In this document: in pieces, positions 11,952-22,533 of the stretch | Numbering within the stretch: position 1 is the stretch's first letter | How the letters are laid out: every line of letters begins with the position of its first letter | Source of the DNA: Annona cherimola | Taxonomy: Eukaryota; Streptophyta; Magnoliopsida; Magnoliales; Annonaceae | Reading direction: 5' to 3' | DNA: 64,000 nucleotides | Assembly (NCBI GenBank): GCA_030490835.1 | Contig: CM059971.1 | Coordinates: 40,162,012 to 40,226,011 of the forward strand | Translations under genes and position numbers: made by a program | The notes under the pieces: generated by a model | What the model was told of the DNA's origin: nothing | The model's database searches: none | The model's input: only the letters and a program-made list of their open reading frames with translations

Positions 11952-12429
11952 TTGTGCTGGTTGTGGATAGCTTGGATGTGATCTATAAGGTGGGCCAAAA
12001 AATGGAATGGACGACTTTGATGGCTGGACATATTGGATTAGTGGTGCTGATTGCTGCTAATTTGTGGGCAGCTCTGATAAATGCATTGCTGCTAGTGGGG
12101 TCCATGATCACGTTAACTAGCTGCTGCTTGCATTGGTGTGTGGGGCCCGCTCGGTGTAGTTTGTTTTCCTGCATAAAAAAATATTTAAAAATCATTAATT
12201 TGCCAAAATCATTAGTGGGTTATAAAAATTATTCCAAGCCCATGGCAACAAATAAAATGTAATTTCAAGCCAAAAGAATATAAAAATTGTTTAAATTGCT
12301 CGAAATTAATATTTAATACCCAAAAGTTTCAAAACCACATTTTAAAGCAAATTTCTAATAATTTCAATTAATTACCCACCAAATTGGTATAAAATGTCCA
12401 CAAAATACGTTACCAAATTCCAATTATCA

Positions 12430-12444
12430 AATACCCCCACACTT
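12430..12444 (-). other. polypurine tract of element A
   Basis: On the minus strand AAGTGTGGGGGTATT directly abuts the TG of the 3' LTR. It is the expected plus-strand primer of an Athila-type element. Confidence 0.75.
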
Positions 12445-14027
12445 GAACTTTTGCTTGTCCTCAACCAAATATAAAAGAATTCAAGAACAGATTGCAAAAT
12501 TTCAAAACATTGAGCAAAAATAGAAAATAAATGTTCGGCCCATCATCAAAACTAATGAGAGTATTAAATTAAAGAATTTGAAACATGGTTCTCATTGAAA
12601 ATCTCAGTCAACAATCCCTTATCACATGATTAATGCTACACACCCTATCACCTAATTTATTTTCAATCATTAAGAGTTAAAAACTCCCACAATAAACTCT
12701 TAATTATCAGATATCTTCCCCATTGATTAGGTTATTCAATACACACATTCAATAATTTAAGTGACGACAGTAGTGCGGAAAATATTAGTCAAATTACCTC
12801 ATATACATCTCGTCAAAAATTTTTCATTTAAATTTCTAACTCAATCAGCCAATTCATAGGATCATAAGGACTTAATCGGTTAGGTTTGGCAGAAGAAATA
12901 AAATTTCAAAAATTGAACCGTATCTGCATGACTTGAGCCTCATTTTACAACAGGAAATAATGCTACCCCACACTTAGTGCTTTTATTTTTTTTCAAGCCT
13001 GTTCTTGTCCTTGGTTTATTTCTTTCTTTTTTTTAACCAAGTCCGGCAATAATTTCCCTCACCATATTTCAGGGTATCTGGGAAGTCATTATTTGCACAG
13101 CTAGGAGATATTATTCCCTGTTTCGCTTTTCAGCTCAGAATTCAATTTCAAAGTTGGTTCAACGACGTGGGAATTGTGGTTTAGGAAAAATTTAAGTTCA
13201 GGCTCAATAGGGGTAAACAACTGTTATACTTTCAAATATAGGCTCATCATTAAAAAATTGCCTTAATCATGTCCATGTTCAATGGAGTTTTGGCTTTGGA
13301 AATTTTTTCAACAAGAATAAAATTTTTCATGTATATGGAAAAAACTACCTTCTTAAATGACAATTGTGTGTATTAGAAATTTTTTTGATGAATTAGAGAA
13401 GATTACTTTGATTTTGAAAGAAAACAAGATCGGTTCCTAGGTATATCAGTTTCATCAAGTGATTCGGGACAAAAATCTAAGTATTTTCAACAAGTACATG
13501 TTCAAAAATAAATTTAACAACTCATTAAGCATCAACTTTTCCTAACTCAAAGATGTTGAAATTTCACGTATGGTTTGCTTTCGAGGCATACAAGAGCTCA
13601 AAGCGGGGTCTAATATCACCTTTTATGCAAGAATTGCCCAAAGTTTTTTTTTATGACAAAAGTATAATCATTGGGGAAGTGAAAGAAATATTAAGAGAAA
13701 ATTAATGCGACGCATTCACCCCCACACTTGAAGTTGACATTGTCCTCAATGTAAATCATGCCATCAAAATAAAGGGAGTAATTGTAAAAATGTGATATAT
13801 TAACTTCCCTGTTTTGGCGAGTTAAACCGAATTTGCATCCCATGGTGCTTCTTTCCAAGTAGACTATGAAAATAACTAACAAAGCTCAAAATTAAAAAGT
13901 ATCAAAATTCTAAAAAGAAACTAAAAGAAAAAATTAAAACTAAAACTTCCCTGAAAGAAAAAAAAGGAAAAGTTCGGGTTGCCTTCCTAAAAGCGCTTGG
14001 TTTAAAGTCATTAGCCTGATTGCAGAT
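12445..14027 (-). other. 3' noncoding region of element A with conserved Athila motifs
   Basis: No env-like or other credible ORF. On the minus strand, right after the IN stop, a conserved phrase runs at 13975-14020 (GACTTTAAACCAAGCGCTT, then GGCAACCCG); it is also found in B1 at 45896-45943. Around 13720-13755 is ATTGAGGACAATG followed by CAAGTGTGGGGGTG, a second polypurine-like tract internal to the true one. Near 13068 is a TATTTCAGGGTATCTGG phrase shared with B-type 3' regions. Confidence 0.6.
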
Positions 14028-14029
14028 TT

Positions 14030-14934
14030 TTAATTGAGTGGTGTAGTTTCGCAGAAGGAGTGGATGACTCGTATTGGAATGTGATCCCCTGAGAAGTAGG
14101 GTTTAAGGCGCTGCCCATTGACTTTGAATGCTCCCGTCTTTTCACTCCAGATTTCAATAGCTCCATGAGGAAACACTTGTAATACTTTGAATGGTCCCGA
14201 CCACCTCGACTTCAATTTTCCTGAAAACAATTTAAAATGAGAATTAAAAAGCAACACTAGGTCATTAGCTTTGATTACCTTCTGCCGGATGTGTTTGTCA
14301 TACCAAAATTTTGTCTTTTTCTTGTACATCTTTGAATTTTCGTAGGCGTCGAGTCGAATCTCCTTGAGTTCATTGAGTTGTATCAAAATTCAAAAATTTG
14401 ATTGCCCAGTATGTTTTGTGCTCTAGCTCTACAGGCAAGTGGCATGATTTTTCATAGACTAGTCGAAAAGGTGTTGTTCCGATCGAAGCCTTGAATGCAG
14501 TGTGGTATGCCCAAAGAGCATCATCGAGTTGCCTTGACCAATCTCGCCGTGATTGGGATACCGTCTTCTCAAGTATCTGTTTAATTTCGCGGTTCAAGAT
14601 TTCAGCCAGACCACTTGTTTGTGGGTGGTATGGGATGGCGAGAAATATGTGTGACCCCATATTTCTTGAGCAATTGCACTATTTGCTTAATACATAAGTG
14701 GCTTCCTCCGTCACTTATGATTGCTCGTGGTACACCAAATTTGGTAAAAATATCGCGTTTTAAGAATTTGGCGACCACCCGTGAGTCATTTGTTGGAGAA
14801 GAGATCGCCTCCACCCATCTAGTTACGTAATCAACCGCCAAAAGTATGTACTGGTTGTTGAATGAGGATGGAAAAGGTCCCATGAACTCCAGACATCGAA
14901 CGGTTCGACCTCGAGAATGCTTGTGAGTGGCATC
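14030..14934 (-). pseudogene. element A pol, integrase C-terminal part
   Basis: The minus-strand frames continue the integrase begun at 27776-28256, from which they are separated by the family-2 LTR insertion (GCATC/ACATC). Visible pieces are MGPFPSS, the second catalytic Asp in IISDGGSH, the catalytic Glu in [12 protein letters not shown], and the C-terminal stretch KANDLVLLFNSHFKLFSGKL followed by RWSGPFKV, typical of Athila integrases. A small deletion removes the first catalytic Asp: the expected DFMGPF reads EFMGPF in a shifted frame. A second frameshift lies near 14640. The stop is at 14030-14032. Not functional. Confidence 0.85.
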
Positions 14935-15187
14935 TGTTGGAAACATGCGGAAAATAAGCCAAGTCTATGTTTTGATGATTAACAAATCAATTTGAGTAAG
15001 TTTTGGTTACTAACATGTTTGTGAAAATGATTAAATGATATAGAAATGAAGAAAATGAAGCATGACAGGCCAAGTCGATTTCCAAGTCGACTCAGGCATC
15101 GACTTAGGCCAAGTCGATCCCCAAGTTGACTCCAGTAGCGACTTCAGCCAGTCATTTTCGTCCAGAGTTGAAAACGGGGAACCAAGC
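14935..15187 (+). mobile_element. family-2 SIRE-like solo LTR, left part
   Basis: It starts TGTTGGAAACATGCGG. It was inserted in the element A integrase with near-perfect target duplication (GCATC 14930-14934; ACATC 27776-27780). It is interrupted at 15187 by the complete SIRE-type element (target duplication CAAGC) and continues at 26316. It already contains GTCGAC and CGACTT motifs. Confidence 0.85.
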
Positions 15188-15310
15188 TGTTGGAAACAAT
15201 GTTTAAAACAATAAAAATTGACCAAATCTTGAGTTTTGATGATTAACAAGAACTAATTTGAGTATATAAAAGGTACTAATGTGTTTGCTAAATGTTTAAG
15301 GAAAGCAAAA

Positions 15311-16187
15311 AGGTCAAGTCGATCTCCAAGTCGACTTGGACTTCGACTTGGGTGAAGTCGATCCCAAAGTCGACTCAAATATCGACTTGAGAATAAATCC
15401 CAAAAGGCAACAGCAGCTGACAGGTGAAGTCGCAGGTCAAGTCGACTCCACTTGCGACTTGGGAAGTCAAGTCGCAGACGAAGTCGACTCCAGCATCGAC
15501 TTCAAACATGAAAAAATGTCCAGCGTTGATTTTGGAGGCACGAAGCTGCCCAAGTCGCAAACGAAGTCGACTCCAGGTGCGACTTGGGTCAAGTCGCAGA
15601 CAAGGTCGACTCCAACTTCGACTTGAGGATTTTAGACTTGAAGATTGAAGTTTCAAGCTTATTCCAAGGATCATATTGAACTTGATCAAACCCAAATGAG
15701 ATGAAAAGTTCATTCACAAAGAAACAACTTAAGATTCTTGAAGATCAAAGCTAAGATTCATATTCAATGTTCAAATCAAGTCTATCAAGCCAAGGCAAAT
15801 CTTCAAAACTATTCAAATGATGCAACACTCAAGTAATGAAGACCACGTGAGTCCAAGACCGAGCGAGAAACACGCAAGGACTCAAACAGTTCCAAAGGTT
15901 TGCGAAGATCAAGCCGATTGGAAAAGATCAAGGTCAAGAGAGATATTCAAAGATAAGCAAGCTAGAAGAAAACCAAGTGAGGATCAAGGCGTCTCAGAAA
16001 AGCCTGAGTCAAGTCGCAACTCAAGTCGACTTCAGGTTCGACTTGAGTCGAGGTCTGAAACGAAGTCGACTGAAACTCAGACTTGGGGAATTCGAAGAAC
16101 TGGAGTCGCAGACGAAGTCGACTCCAGATGCGACTTGGGTAGCCAAGTCGCATCCCAAGTCGACTCCACCTTCGACTTGGGTATAAC
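15311..16187 (+). promoter_or_regulatory. U3 array of GTCGAC palindromes and AAGTCG/CGACTT half-sites
   Basis: About ten GTCGAC hexamers, mostly inside AAGTCGACT, plus many half-sites. Several form a repeated module: AAGTCGCA, a few bases, AAGTCGACTCCA, two bases, TGCGACTT. The outer half-sites are inverted (8-bp arms) around the central palindrome. Modules are about 35-40 bp long and lie in two clusters (15311-15623 and 16014-16187) upstream of the TATA box at 16261. The same array occurs in the 3' LTR, the solo LTR at 7729 and, more degenerate, in family-2 LTRs. Enhancer function is inferred from position. Confidence 0.65.
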
Positions 16188-16260
16188 GTTCAAATTTTTG
16201 AACGTTGGAGCTCATTTATTGCGCGCCAACAACCTCCACAACGTTCATATTTTCTTCCCT

Positions 16261-16270
16261 CTATAAAAGG
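16261..16270 (+). promoter_or_regulatory. LTR TATA box
   Basis: CTATAAAAGG, about 55 bp downstream of the AACGTTCAAA palindrome. Transcription should start some 30 bp further on. Confidence 0.75.
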
Positions 16271-16992
16271 ACCCTCAAATGAACGTGAAAACACAACAAG
16301 AGAACACAAGACACTACGTTAAAGTTCAAAGAGAGAAAAGAAGTGCAAGAAAGGTTTCCTATTTGCTTTTCTCCATTGTTGAGTGGTCCGTATAAATTCC
16401 AAGGAAGAAGAAAGCTTCAAGTTGCTAGCGCCTTCAACAATATTCATCCACAGCTGCTTCTACAACTTCTTCCTCGAGCTAAATCTGCCTACACAAATCT
16501 GTAAAGTGTAGTTTCACTTATTTCATTGTCTTGTTGTATAAATCTTGATTTAGCTTGGGTAGCTAAGATCAAGTATATGCAAAGTAGGGTGTGATTGGAG
16601 TGAGACTCATCACCTACTTTTGCATGTGAGTTGTTTATGCCCCCTAGAGCTAGAATCTAGAAGAGAGCAAGTGGCTCTAGTTGTATATGCCTCCTAGAGC
16701 TGGAATCTAGAAGAGAGCGGTGACTCTAAGTGTATTCGTGGAATACATAGTGGAACCCAAGTCACAACGGAGTGTGAGCTTGGAAGAGTGGAGTAGGGAA
16801 GGTTTGCCCGAACCATTATAAATCTTGAGCTCTATTTATTTTTACTGCTTTATCTTTATTGCTCTCCATTTTGTGCTAAAAGGGGATTAAGTTCTTCAAG
16901 GGGTTAATATTTTTTATTTACCAAAGAAGTTTTTAAAGAACCCAATTCACCCCTCCCCTCTTGGGTTTTGCCACCAACTCGGGACCAACAAG

Positions 16993-17007
16993 TGGTATCA
17001 GAGCAGG
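16993..17007 (+). other. primer binding site (initiator Met tRNA)
   Basis: TGGTATCAGAGCAGG starts two bases after the LTR end. It is the usual copia primer site complementary to the 3' end of initiator methionine tRNA. Confidence 0.9.
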
Positions 17008-17038
17008 TCTTTGAGTTTACCAAAGAGATCTTATTGAT

Positions 17039-18840
17039 ATGGCATCCTAATCTACTTCCGTTCCCGCATTTGCTGAAGGCCAATCCTTTACAAGGCCACC
17101 ATTGTTTGATGGGAACAATTTTGGATATTGGAAGCTTCGTATGAAGCAACTCATCATGGCTACCGATATGGATTTTTGGATTGCTATCCAAGATGGTGTA
17201 ACATTGTCTATCGATGAACGAGCTTCCAAATGGACCGAAGAGGAAGTAAGAACCGTCAAGAGCAATGCTAAGGCCATGAACTCTTTATTTTGTGCTCTTA
17301 CGGCTTCGGAGTATGATAGAGTATCCTCTTGTTTAACCGCCAAGGAGATATGGGATACACTAACATCTATCTATGAAGGAACTTCTCAAGTCCAAGGGAC
17401 GAGAAGAAATATTTTGATCGGAGAACTTGAGAACTTTAGAATGATTGAAACAGAAAACATTTCTGAAATGTTTGCTAGGTTCTCAAAAATCACTAATGCT
17501 TTAAAAGGTCTTGGAAAGGCTATTTCTGAATCTGAGCAGGTTATGAAGATCTTAAGAGCTCTACCTGAATCATGGACTCCAAAGATCACTGCAATAGAAG
17601 AAGCCAAAGACCTAAACACTTTAAAGCTTGAAGACTTAATTAGCTCACTTATGTCACATGAGCTGATTAAGAAGAGAAACGAGGATCAACACAGGGGCAA
17701 GAGAGCGATTGCCTTGAAAGCCGCAGAAAACTCGGACGACTCTTCCTCCTCCCAAAATGACAATGAAATCGCCCTTCTCACAAAACGCTTCAGAAAATTT
17801 GTGAGGAAAGGGAAAAATTTCAGAAGCTTCAAGGAAAGAACTCCCAAAGAGAAGAAGAAAGAACCAACCAAATGCTACCGATGCGGCGGTTCGGGACATA
17901 TGCAAGCTCAATGTCAACTCCCGAAGAAAGCAAGGCAAACGAACAAAGAAAGGATAGAAGGAACAACAAAAGATTCCAAAAGTACAAAGGAAGAGGCATG
18001 TACGTGAATGACGAAGAATCCACAACAAGTAGCTCCTCAACCGACGATAACGAGGCGGAAGAATGTGCAAGAATCTGCTGCATGGCACAAATTGAGCATG
18101 AAGAACGAACTACCTCATCAAAATGCACAAGCAATGAAGAGGTAAGTTCCAAACTCTCCCAATCTAAATCAAGTTACTCTTCTTCTCTAGAATGCCTCAA
18201 ATGTACTGAATTAGATGAACTTCAAAATGCATATGATTCACTATATGAAGAAATAAAGAAATTAGGAAGCAAGTTTACGATTAAGAAAAGACAATGTGAT
18301 GCAGCAATTATCGTAAATGGTAAACTTGCAGAAAGATTAGACAAACTGAAAGATGAAAATGATTTGCTGAAAAAGGAGAACAAATCATTGAATGAATCAT
18401 TAGCTAAGTTCTCTAATCCAGGAGAAAGTGTTAAGATGTTTTTGAATATGACCTCCCAAACACATAAAAGAGGTCTTGGGTATCATACATTTGAGCAAGG
18501 AGAAAGTAGCAAATAAAATGTACAAATACTTGAGAAATATCAAACTAAAACTGCATCTATATACAAGCCACAAAAGAAAAATTTCAAGTGGACTAGAAGA
18601 CCCATAGTTGAACCATTGCTTACTTGGAGGCCTACCCCAAGATTACCTATGGCTTGTAATTTCTGCAACAAAATGGGTCATAAAACCTACAAATGTAATT
18701 TTAAGAAACTATATGACCATGGTGCAAAATTAGTTTGGGTTCCAAGGAATACAAGATTTGGGCTTTCCAAGATAGAACAACAAAGGTTGATTTACATCGC
18801 TAACCCAAATGGACCCATAAAATGGGTACCAAGGAGATGA
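17039..18840 (+). pseudogene. gag of the SIRE-type element, broken
   Basis: Capsid-nucleocapsid protein of a copia particle. The ATG at 17039 is followed by a stop at the fourth codon (TAA, 17048), after which the frame runs FDGNNFGYWKLRMK through a typical UBN2-like gag domain to a CCHC zinc knuckle (CYRCGGSGHMQAQC, about 17874-17916). Near 17930-18000 the reading must shift to another frame, which carries an acidic Ser-rich stretch, a coiled coil (about 18200-18420) and, after an in-frame TAA at 18514, a second knuckle-like CNFCNKMGHKTYKC (about 18655) and KWVPRR with a stop at 18838. Three lesions therefore disable it. Length and order match SIRE-type gags. Confidence 0.88.
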
Positions 18841-21800
18841 GATTTATTTGCTTATTTTTCAGACATGTCTTAAGGCAAAGGCAAACAATGAATGGTTCAT
18901 GGATAGTGGTTGCTCAAGGCACATGACAGGTGAAAGAAGTTTATTTCATAAACTTAAGCCTTGCAACGATGGAACAGTTGCCTTTGGAAATAATGAGAAA
19001 GGTAAGATTAAAGGTAAATGAAATATTTATAGTATCTCAAATGCATGCATGGAAGATGTTCTGTTTGTTGAAGGACTCAAACACAATTTAATGAGCATTA
19101 GCCAATTATGTGATAAAGGATACAAAGTTGTGTTTGAATCATCTATATGTAATGTATTTGATGGAGAACATATCATGTTCAGTGGTAAAAGACATGGAAA
19201 TGTATATTTGGTTTCACTTGATGAACTAAATGGTCAATGTCTAATGGCAATTGATAATGATCCATGGGTTTGGCATAAAAGGCTTGGACATATAAACATG
19301 AGAAATATAAAAACCTTATGGAAGAAAAGTTTGGTAGAAGGCTTGCCTAAGTTGAAATATGACAAAGACAAAATCTGTAAGGCATGTCAATTATCTAAAC
19401 AACCAAAGATGCCTTTCACTACCAAAAAGGAGATTTCCACCACTAGGCCACTTGAATTACTACACATGGATCTATATGGGTCATCCGACATTTTAACCAT
19501 TGGTGGAAAGAAATATGTATTTGTCATAGTTGATGATTTTTCAAGATTTACATGGATAATTCTCTTAACTAGTAAAGACGAAGCCTTCTCTATGTTTGCA
19601 ATTTTTGCAAATTTGGTGCAAAATGAAAAACAAAGTACTATTGTGACCATAAGAAGTGATCATGGTGGTGAATTTGAAAACAAACGATTCATAGAATTTT
19701 GTAATGAAAAAGGAATTCACCACACATTTTCTGCACCAAGAACTCCACAACAAAATGGAGTAGTTGAAAGGAAAAATAGAACTATACAAGAGATGGCTAG
19801 AACTATGCTAAATGAGAGCAATCTATCCAAAAAATTTTGGGGTGAAGCTGTAAGTACAGCTTGTCATGTATTGAACCGTGCTACCATTCGAGCAATCTTG
19901 GAAAAGACCCCATATGAACTATGGAAAGGAAGGAAACCGAATATCTCTTATTTTCATGCTTTTGGATGTACATGTTATGTTTTGAACAATGGAAAAACTA
20001 ACTTGGGAAAGTTAGATGCTAAAAGCGACGAGGCTATATTCCTTGGTTATTCATCAAATAGCAGAGCATATAGAGTTTTCAATAAACGAAGCCAAGTTGT
20101 AGAAGAATCCATACATGTTGTATTTGATGAAATTAACCAAACTCCGAGAAAGGAGGATGAACTGAGTGATGCAGATGAAACAAAAGGCAAAGAACAATCA
20201 AAGGAACTCGAGCTCAAGCCAGAAAATCTCGTGGAGGAAGAGGTAAGTGAAGGTAATGATTCTTACAAACCCCCAACTGATTTGAAGTTCAAAAATGCCC
20301 ATCCAATTGAACAAGTTATTGGAAATATATATGAATGAGTGAAAACTAGAAGATCAAAACAAAACGTTTATGGTCAATATGCCTTTGTATCTAAAATTGA
20401 ACCAAATACCATTGAACAAGCTCTCAATGATGAACATTGGATTATTGCAATGCAAGAAGAGCTAAACCAATTCGAAAGGAACAATGTATGGCATTTAGTT
20501 CCTAGACCAAATAATCACACTATCATAGGTACTAAATGGATATTTAGGAACAAATTAGATGAAAGCGGACTCGTAATTAGAAACAAGGCAAGATTAGTAG
20601 CCAAAGGGTATTCCCAAGAAGAAGGAATTGATTTTGAAGAATCATATGCACCCGTGGCTAGATTAGAAGCCATACGTATTTTACTAGCATTTGCTTCTCA
20701 TATGAATTTCAAATTGTTTCAAATGGATGTAAAAAGTGCATTTTTGAATGGCTATCTGAATGAAGAAGTATATGTTGAACAACCCCCTGGCTTTGGAGAA
20801 AAGAATCAATCAAAGTATGTCTATAAATTGACCAAAGCATTATATGGACTAAAACAAGCTCCAAGAGCTTGGTATGAAAGATTGAATAAATTTTTGATTG
20901 ACCATGAGTTTCAAAAGGGGAAAGTAGACACTACTCTGTTCATTAAATATAAAAATAAAAACATTTTAATTGTGCAGATTTATGTTGATGACATAATATT
21001 TGGTGCTACTGACGAAAAACTTTGTCAAGAGTTTTCTAAGATAATGCAGAGCGAATTCGAAATGAGTATGATGGGAGAATTAAATTTCTTCCTTGGACTG
21101 CAAATCAAGCAACAAAGTGAAGGAATATTTCTAAATCAGTCCAAATACGCCAGAGAGATGCTCAAGAAGTTTGGAATGCAAAATAGCAAAGGAGCAAACA
21201 CTCTAATGAGCTCTACAATCAAGATCGATGCGGACGAAAATGGTAAAAGTATCGATCAAACACTTTATAGAAGCATGATAGGATCCTTGCTATACTTAAC
21301 TGCTTCTAGACCCGATATCCTATTTAGTGTTTGTATGTGCTCTAGATTCCAAGCATGTCCAAAAGAATCACATCTACTTGCTGTAAAAAGAATTTTTAAA
21401 TATTTGTTAGAAACTACAAATCTTGGACTATGGTATCCAAAGGGGTCAACCTTTGATCTAATCGGCTATTCAGATGCAGACTTTGCCGGATATAAAGTAG
21501 ATAGAAAAAGTACCAGTGGAACTTGTCAATTTCTTGGACATATGCTAGTTTCATGGCATTCAAGAAAACAAACAAGTGTTGCACTATCTACTGCGGAAGC
21601 CGAATATATAGCCGCCGGTAGTTGTTGTGCCCAATTACTTTGGATGAAACAACAGTTGAAAGACTATGGTATTGATTATGTTGATATTCCTATTAGATGT
21701 GATAATACAAGTGCAATTCGTTTGACTAAAAATCCTGTATTGCATTCTAGAACCAAACATATTGATGTGAGACATCATTTTATTCGTGAACATGTTGAAA

Positions 21801-21925
21801 ATCATGATGTGTGCTTAGAATATGTGAAAACAGAGGATCAAATTGCTGATATCTTTACCAAACCTCTAGCTAAAGAATCATTTTACAAGATTAGGAATGA
21901 TATGGGGATGATAGAGCTAAATTAG
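18839..21925 (+). pseudogene. pol of the SIRE-type element: PR-IN-RT-RNase H, two nonsense mutations
   Basis: One frame with two internal stops (TGA 19018 and TGA 20336; closely related polyproteins have Gly at such sites). Protease: DSGCSRHMTG at 18902. Integrase: HHCC zinc finger starting WHKRLGH (about 19270) and ending CKACQ; catalytic core with MDLYG (about 19468), SDHGGEF (about 19660) and VVERKN (about 19763). Reverse transcriptase: [11 protein letters not shown] and catalytic YVDD at 20981-20992. RNase H: SDADFAG, TAEAEY and KHIDVRHHF (about 21475-21780). End: ADIFTKPL, stop at 21923. The PR-IN-RT order is diagnostic of Ty1/copia. It lies in a different frame from the last part of gag. 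Confidence 0.93.
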
Positions 21926-21973
21926 GAAAAATTAAAACAAGAAATCAAAATTTGAAAAAGGCAAACTGATGAG

Positions 21974-22140
21974 TCAAGTCGACTCCATAGGAGCCAAGTC
22001 GACTTGGGAAAGTGAAGTCGACTCCGCTTCGACAGCAAAGTCGACTCCACGGGGTCGAAGTCGACTCCGCACTATGTGCGAAGTCGACTCCAGGGAACCG
22101 AAGTCGACTTTGCCTAGGGCAAAGTCGACTCCGCGCGCGC
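21974..22140 (+). promoter_or_regulatory. second GTCGAC array, upstream of the env-like ORF
   Basis: Eight GTCGAC hexamers in about 165 bp, nearly all AAGTCGACTCC. This is the same motif as the U3 array but more compact and without the inverted outer half-sites. It begins about 50 bp after the pol stop and ends about 400 bp before the env-like ATG. No TATA follows it; a CT-rich tract does. A role as internal promoter element, RNA element or simply a repeat copied from U3 is undecided. Confidence 0.6.
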
Positions 22141-22533
22141 GACCGTACGAATTCCGAGACTTCTCTTCTTTTTCTTCTTCCCTCTTTTCTTTCTTCCTCA
22201 TTTTCTTTTGGGCCTCCCTGTTTTTTCCTCTACTCTCAGGCGATTCCTCTCCACTCTTCCGGCGATTTTCTCCTCCTCCATCTCCGGCAAACCTTTCCGG
22301 CGAATCCCTCTCTCTCTCTCCGGTTTTCCTCTCACACCGTCTCTCTCTCTCTCTCTCTCTGTCAATCACTCTTTCTCTCTCACTGCCTCTCTCCTTTGTC
22401 TCTCTCTCTCAACTCTCTTCTTTTCTCTCTGATTTTCATCTTCATCTCTCCCAAGCTCTCTCTCTTTCTCACAGCATTTCTTTGGTATCATCTCCATTTT
22501 CCTCTCCCAAAATCCAACTCCAAATCGTCCCAA
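22141..22533 (+). promoter_or_regulatory. CT-rich leader with splice-acceptor-like site before the env-like ORF
   Basis: Strongly pyrimidine-rich, including (CT)n runs near 22310-22360. Near its end, TCTCTCTTTCTCACAG (AG at 22473-22474) is a textbook 3' splice site, 60 bases before the ATG at 22534. Either a spliced subgenomic mRNA or a TATA-less, pyrimidine-patch promoter would fit. The frames open through the leader are Ser/Leu low-complexity by-products. Confidence 0.4.

Larger units (their letters stand above)
9544..12429 (-). repeat. 3' LTR of element A
   Basis: On the minus strand it starts TGATAATTGG (12429) and ends GATTGCAAATA (9544), where the terminal CA has mutated to TA; the 5' copy has CA. 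The plus-strand stretch TGCACGGGTCGTAGATT near the edge is shared with the LTRs at 33968, 39762 and 62628. U3 is at the high-coordinate side and holds the TCACGTGA array; the TATA box is at 10651-10662. Short frames inside (for example 10260-10481) recur in all copies only because the LTR recurs; they are not genes. Confidence 0.88.
15188..16990 (+). repeat. 5' LTR of the SIRE-type element, 1803 bp
   Basis: TGTTGGAAAC...GGGACCAACA. U3 contains the GTCGAC array and a palindrome with 10-bp arms AACGTTCAAA/TTTGAACGTT around 16184-16205, then the TATA box. It is nearly identical to the 3' LTR over its first two thirds; most differences fall in the last 600 bp. Confidence 0.96.

Noticed and set aside
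15311..16187. CRISPR-like regular repeats
   Set aside because: Units are short, palindromic and variably spaced, spacers are themselves repeated, and the setting is a plant LTR; there are no cas genes.
15336..16266. Several overlapping ORFs with repeated VDS, CDLG and STP phrases in SIRE-type LTRs (also near 7990, 24660, 25141, 26380 and 32360)
   Set aside because: They are translations of the AAGTCGACTCC/CGACTTGG DNA repeats, appear on both strands and in several frames, and lie in U3 upstream of the TATA box.
22012..22533. Upstream extension of the env-like ORF (174 codons)
   Set aside because: It consists of GTCGAC-array and (CT)n translation; no conserved residues; the MAPKAR start fits the domain layout better.
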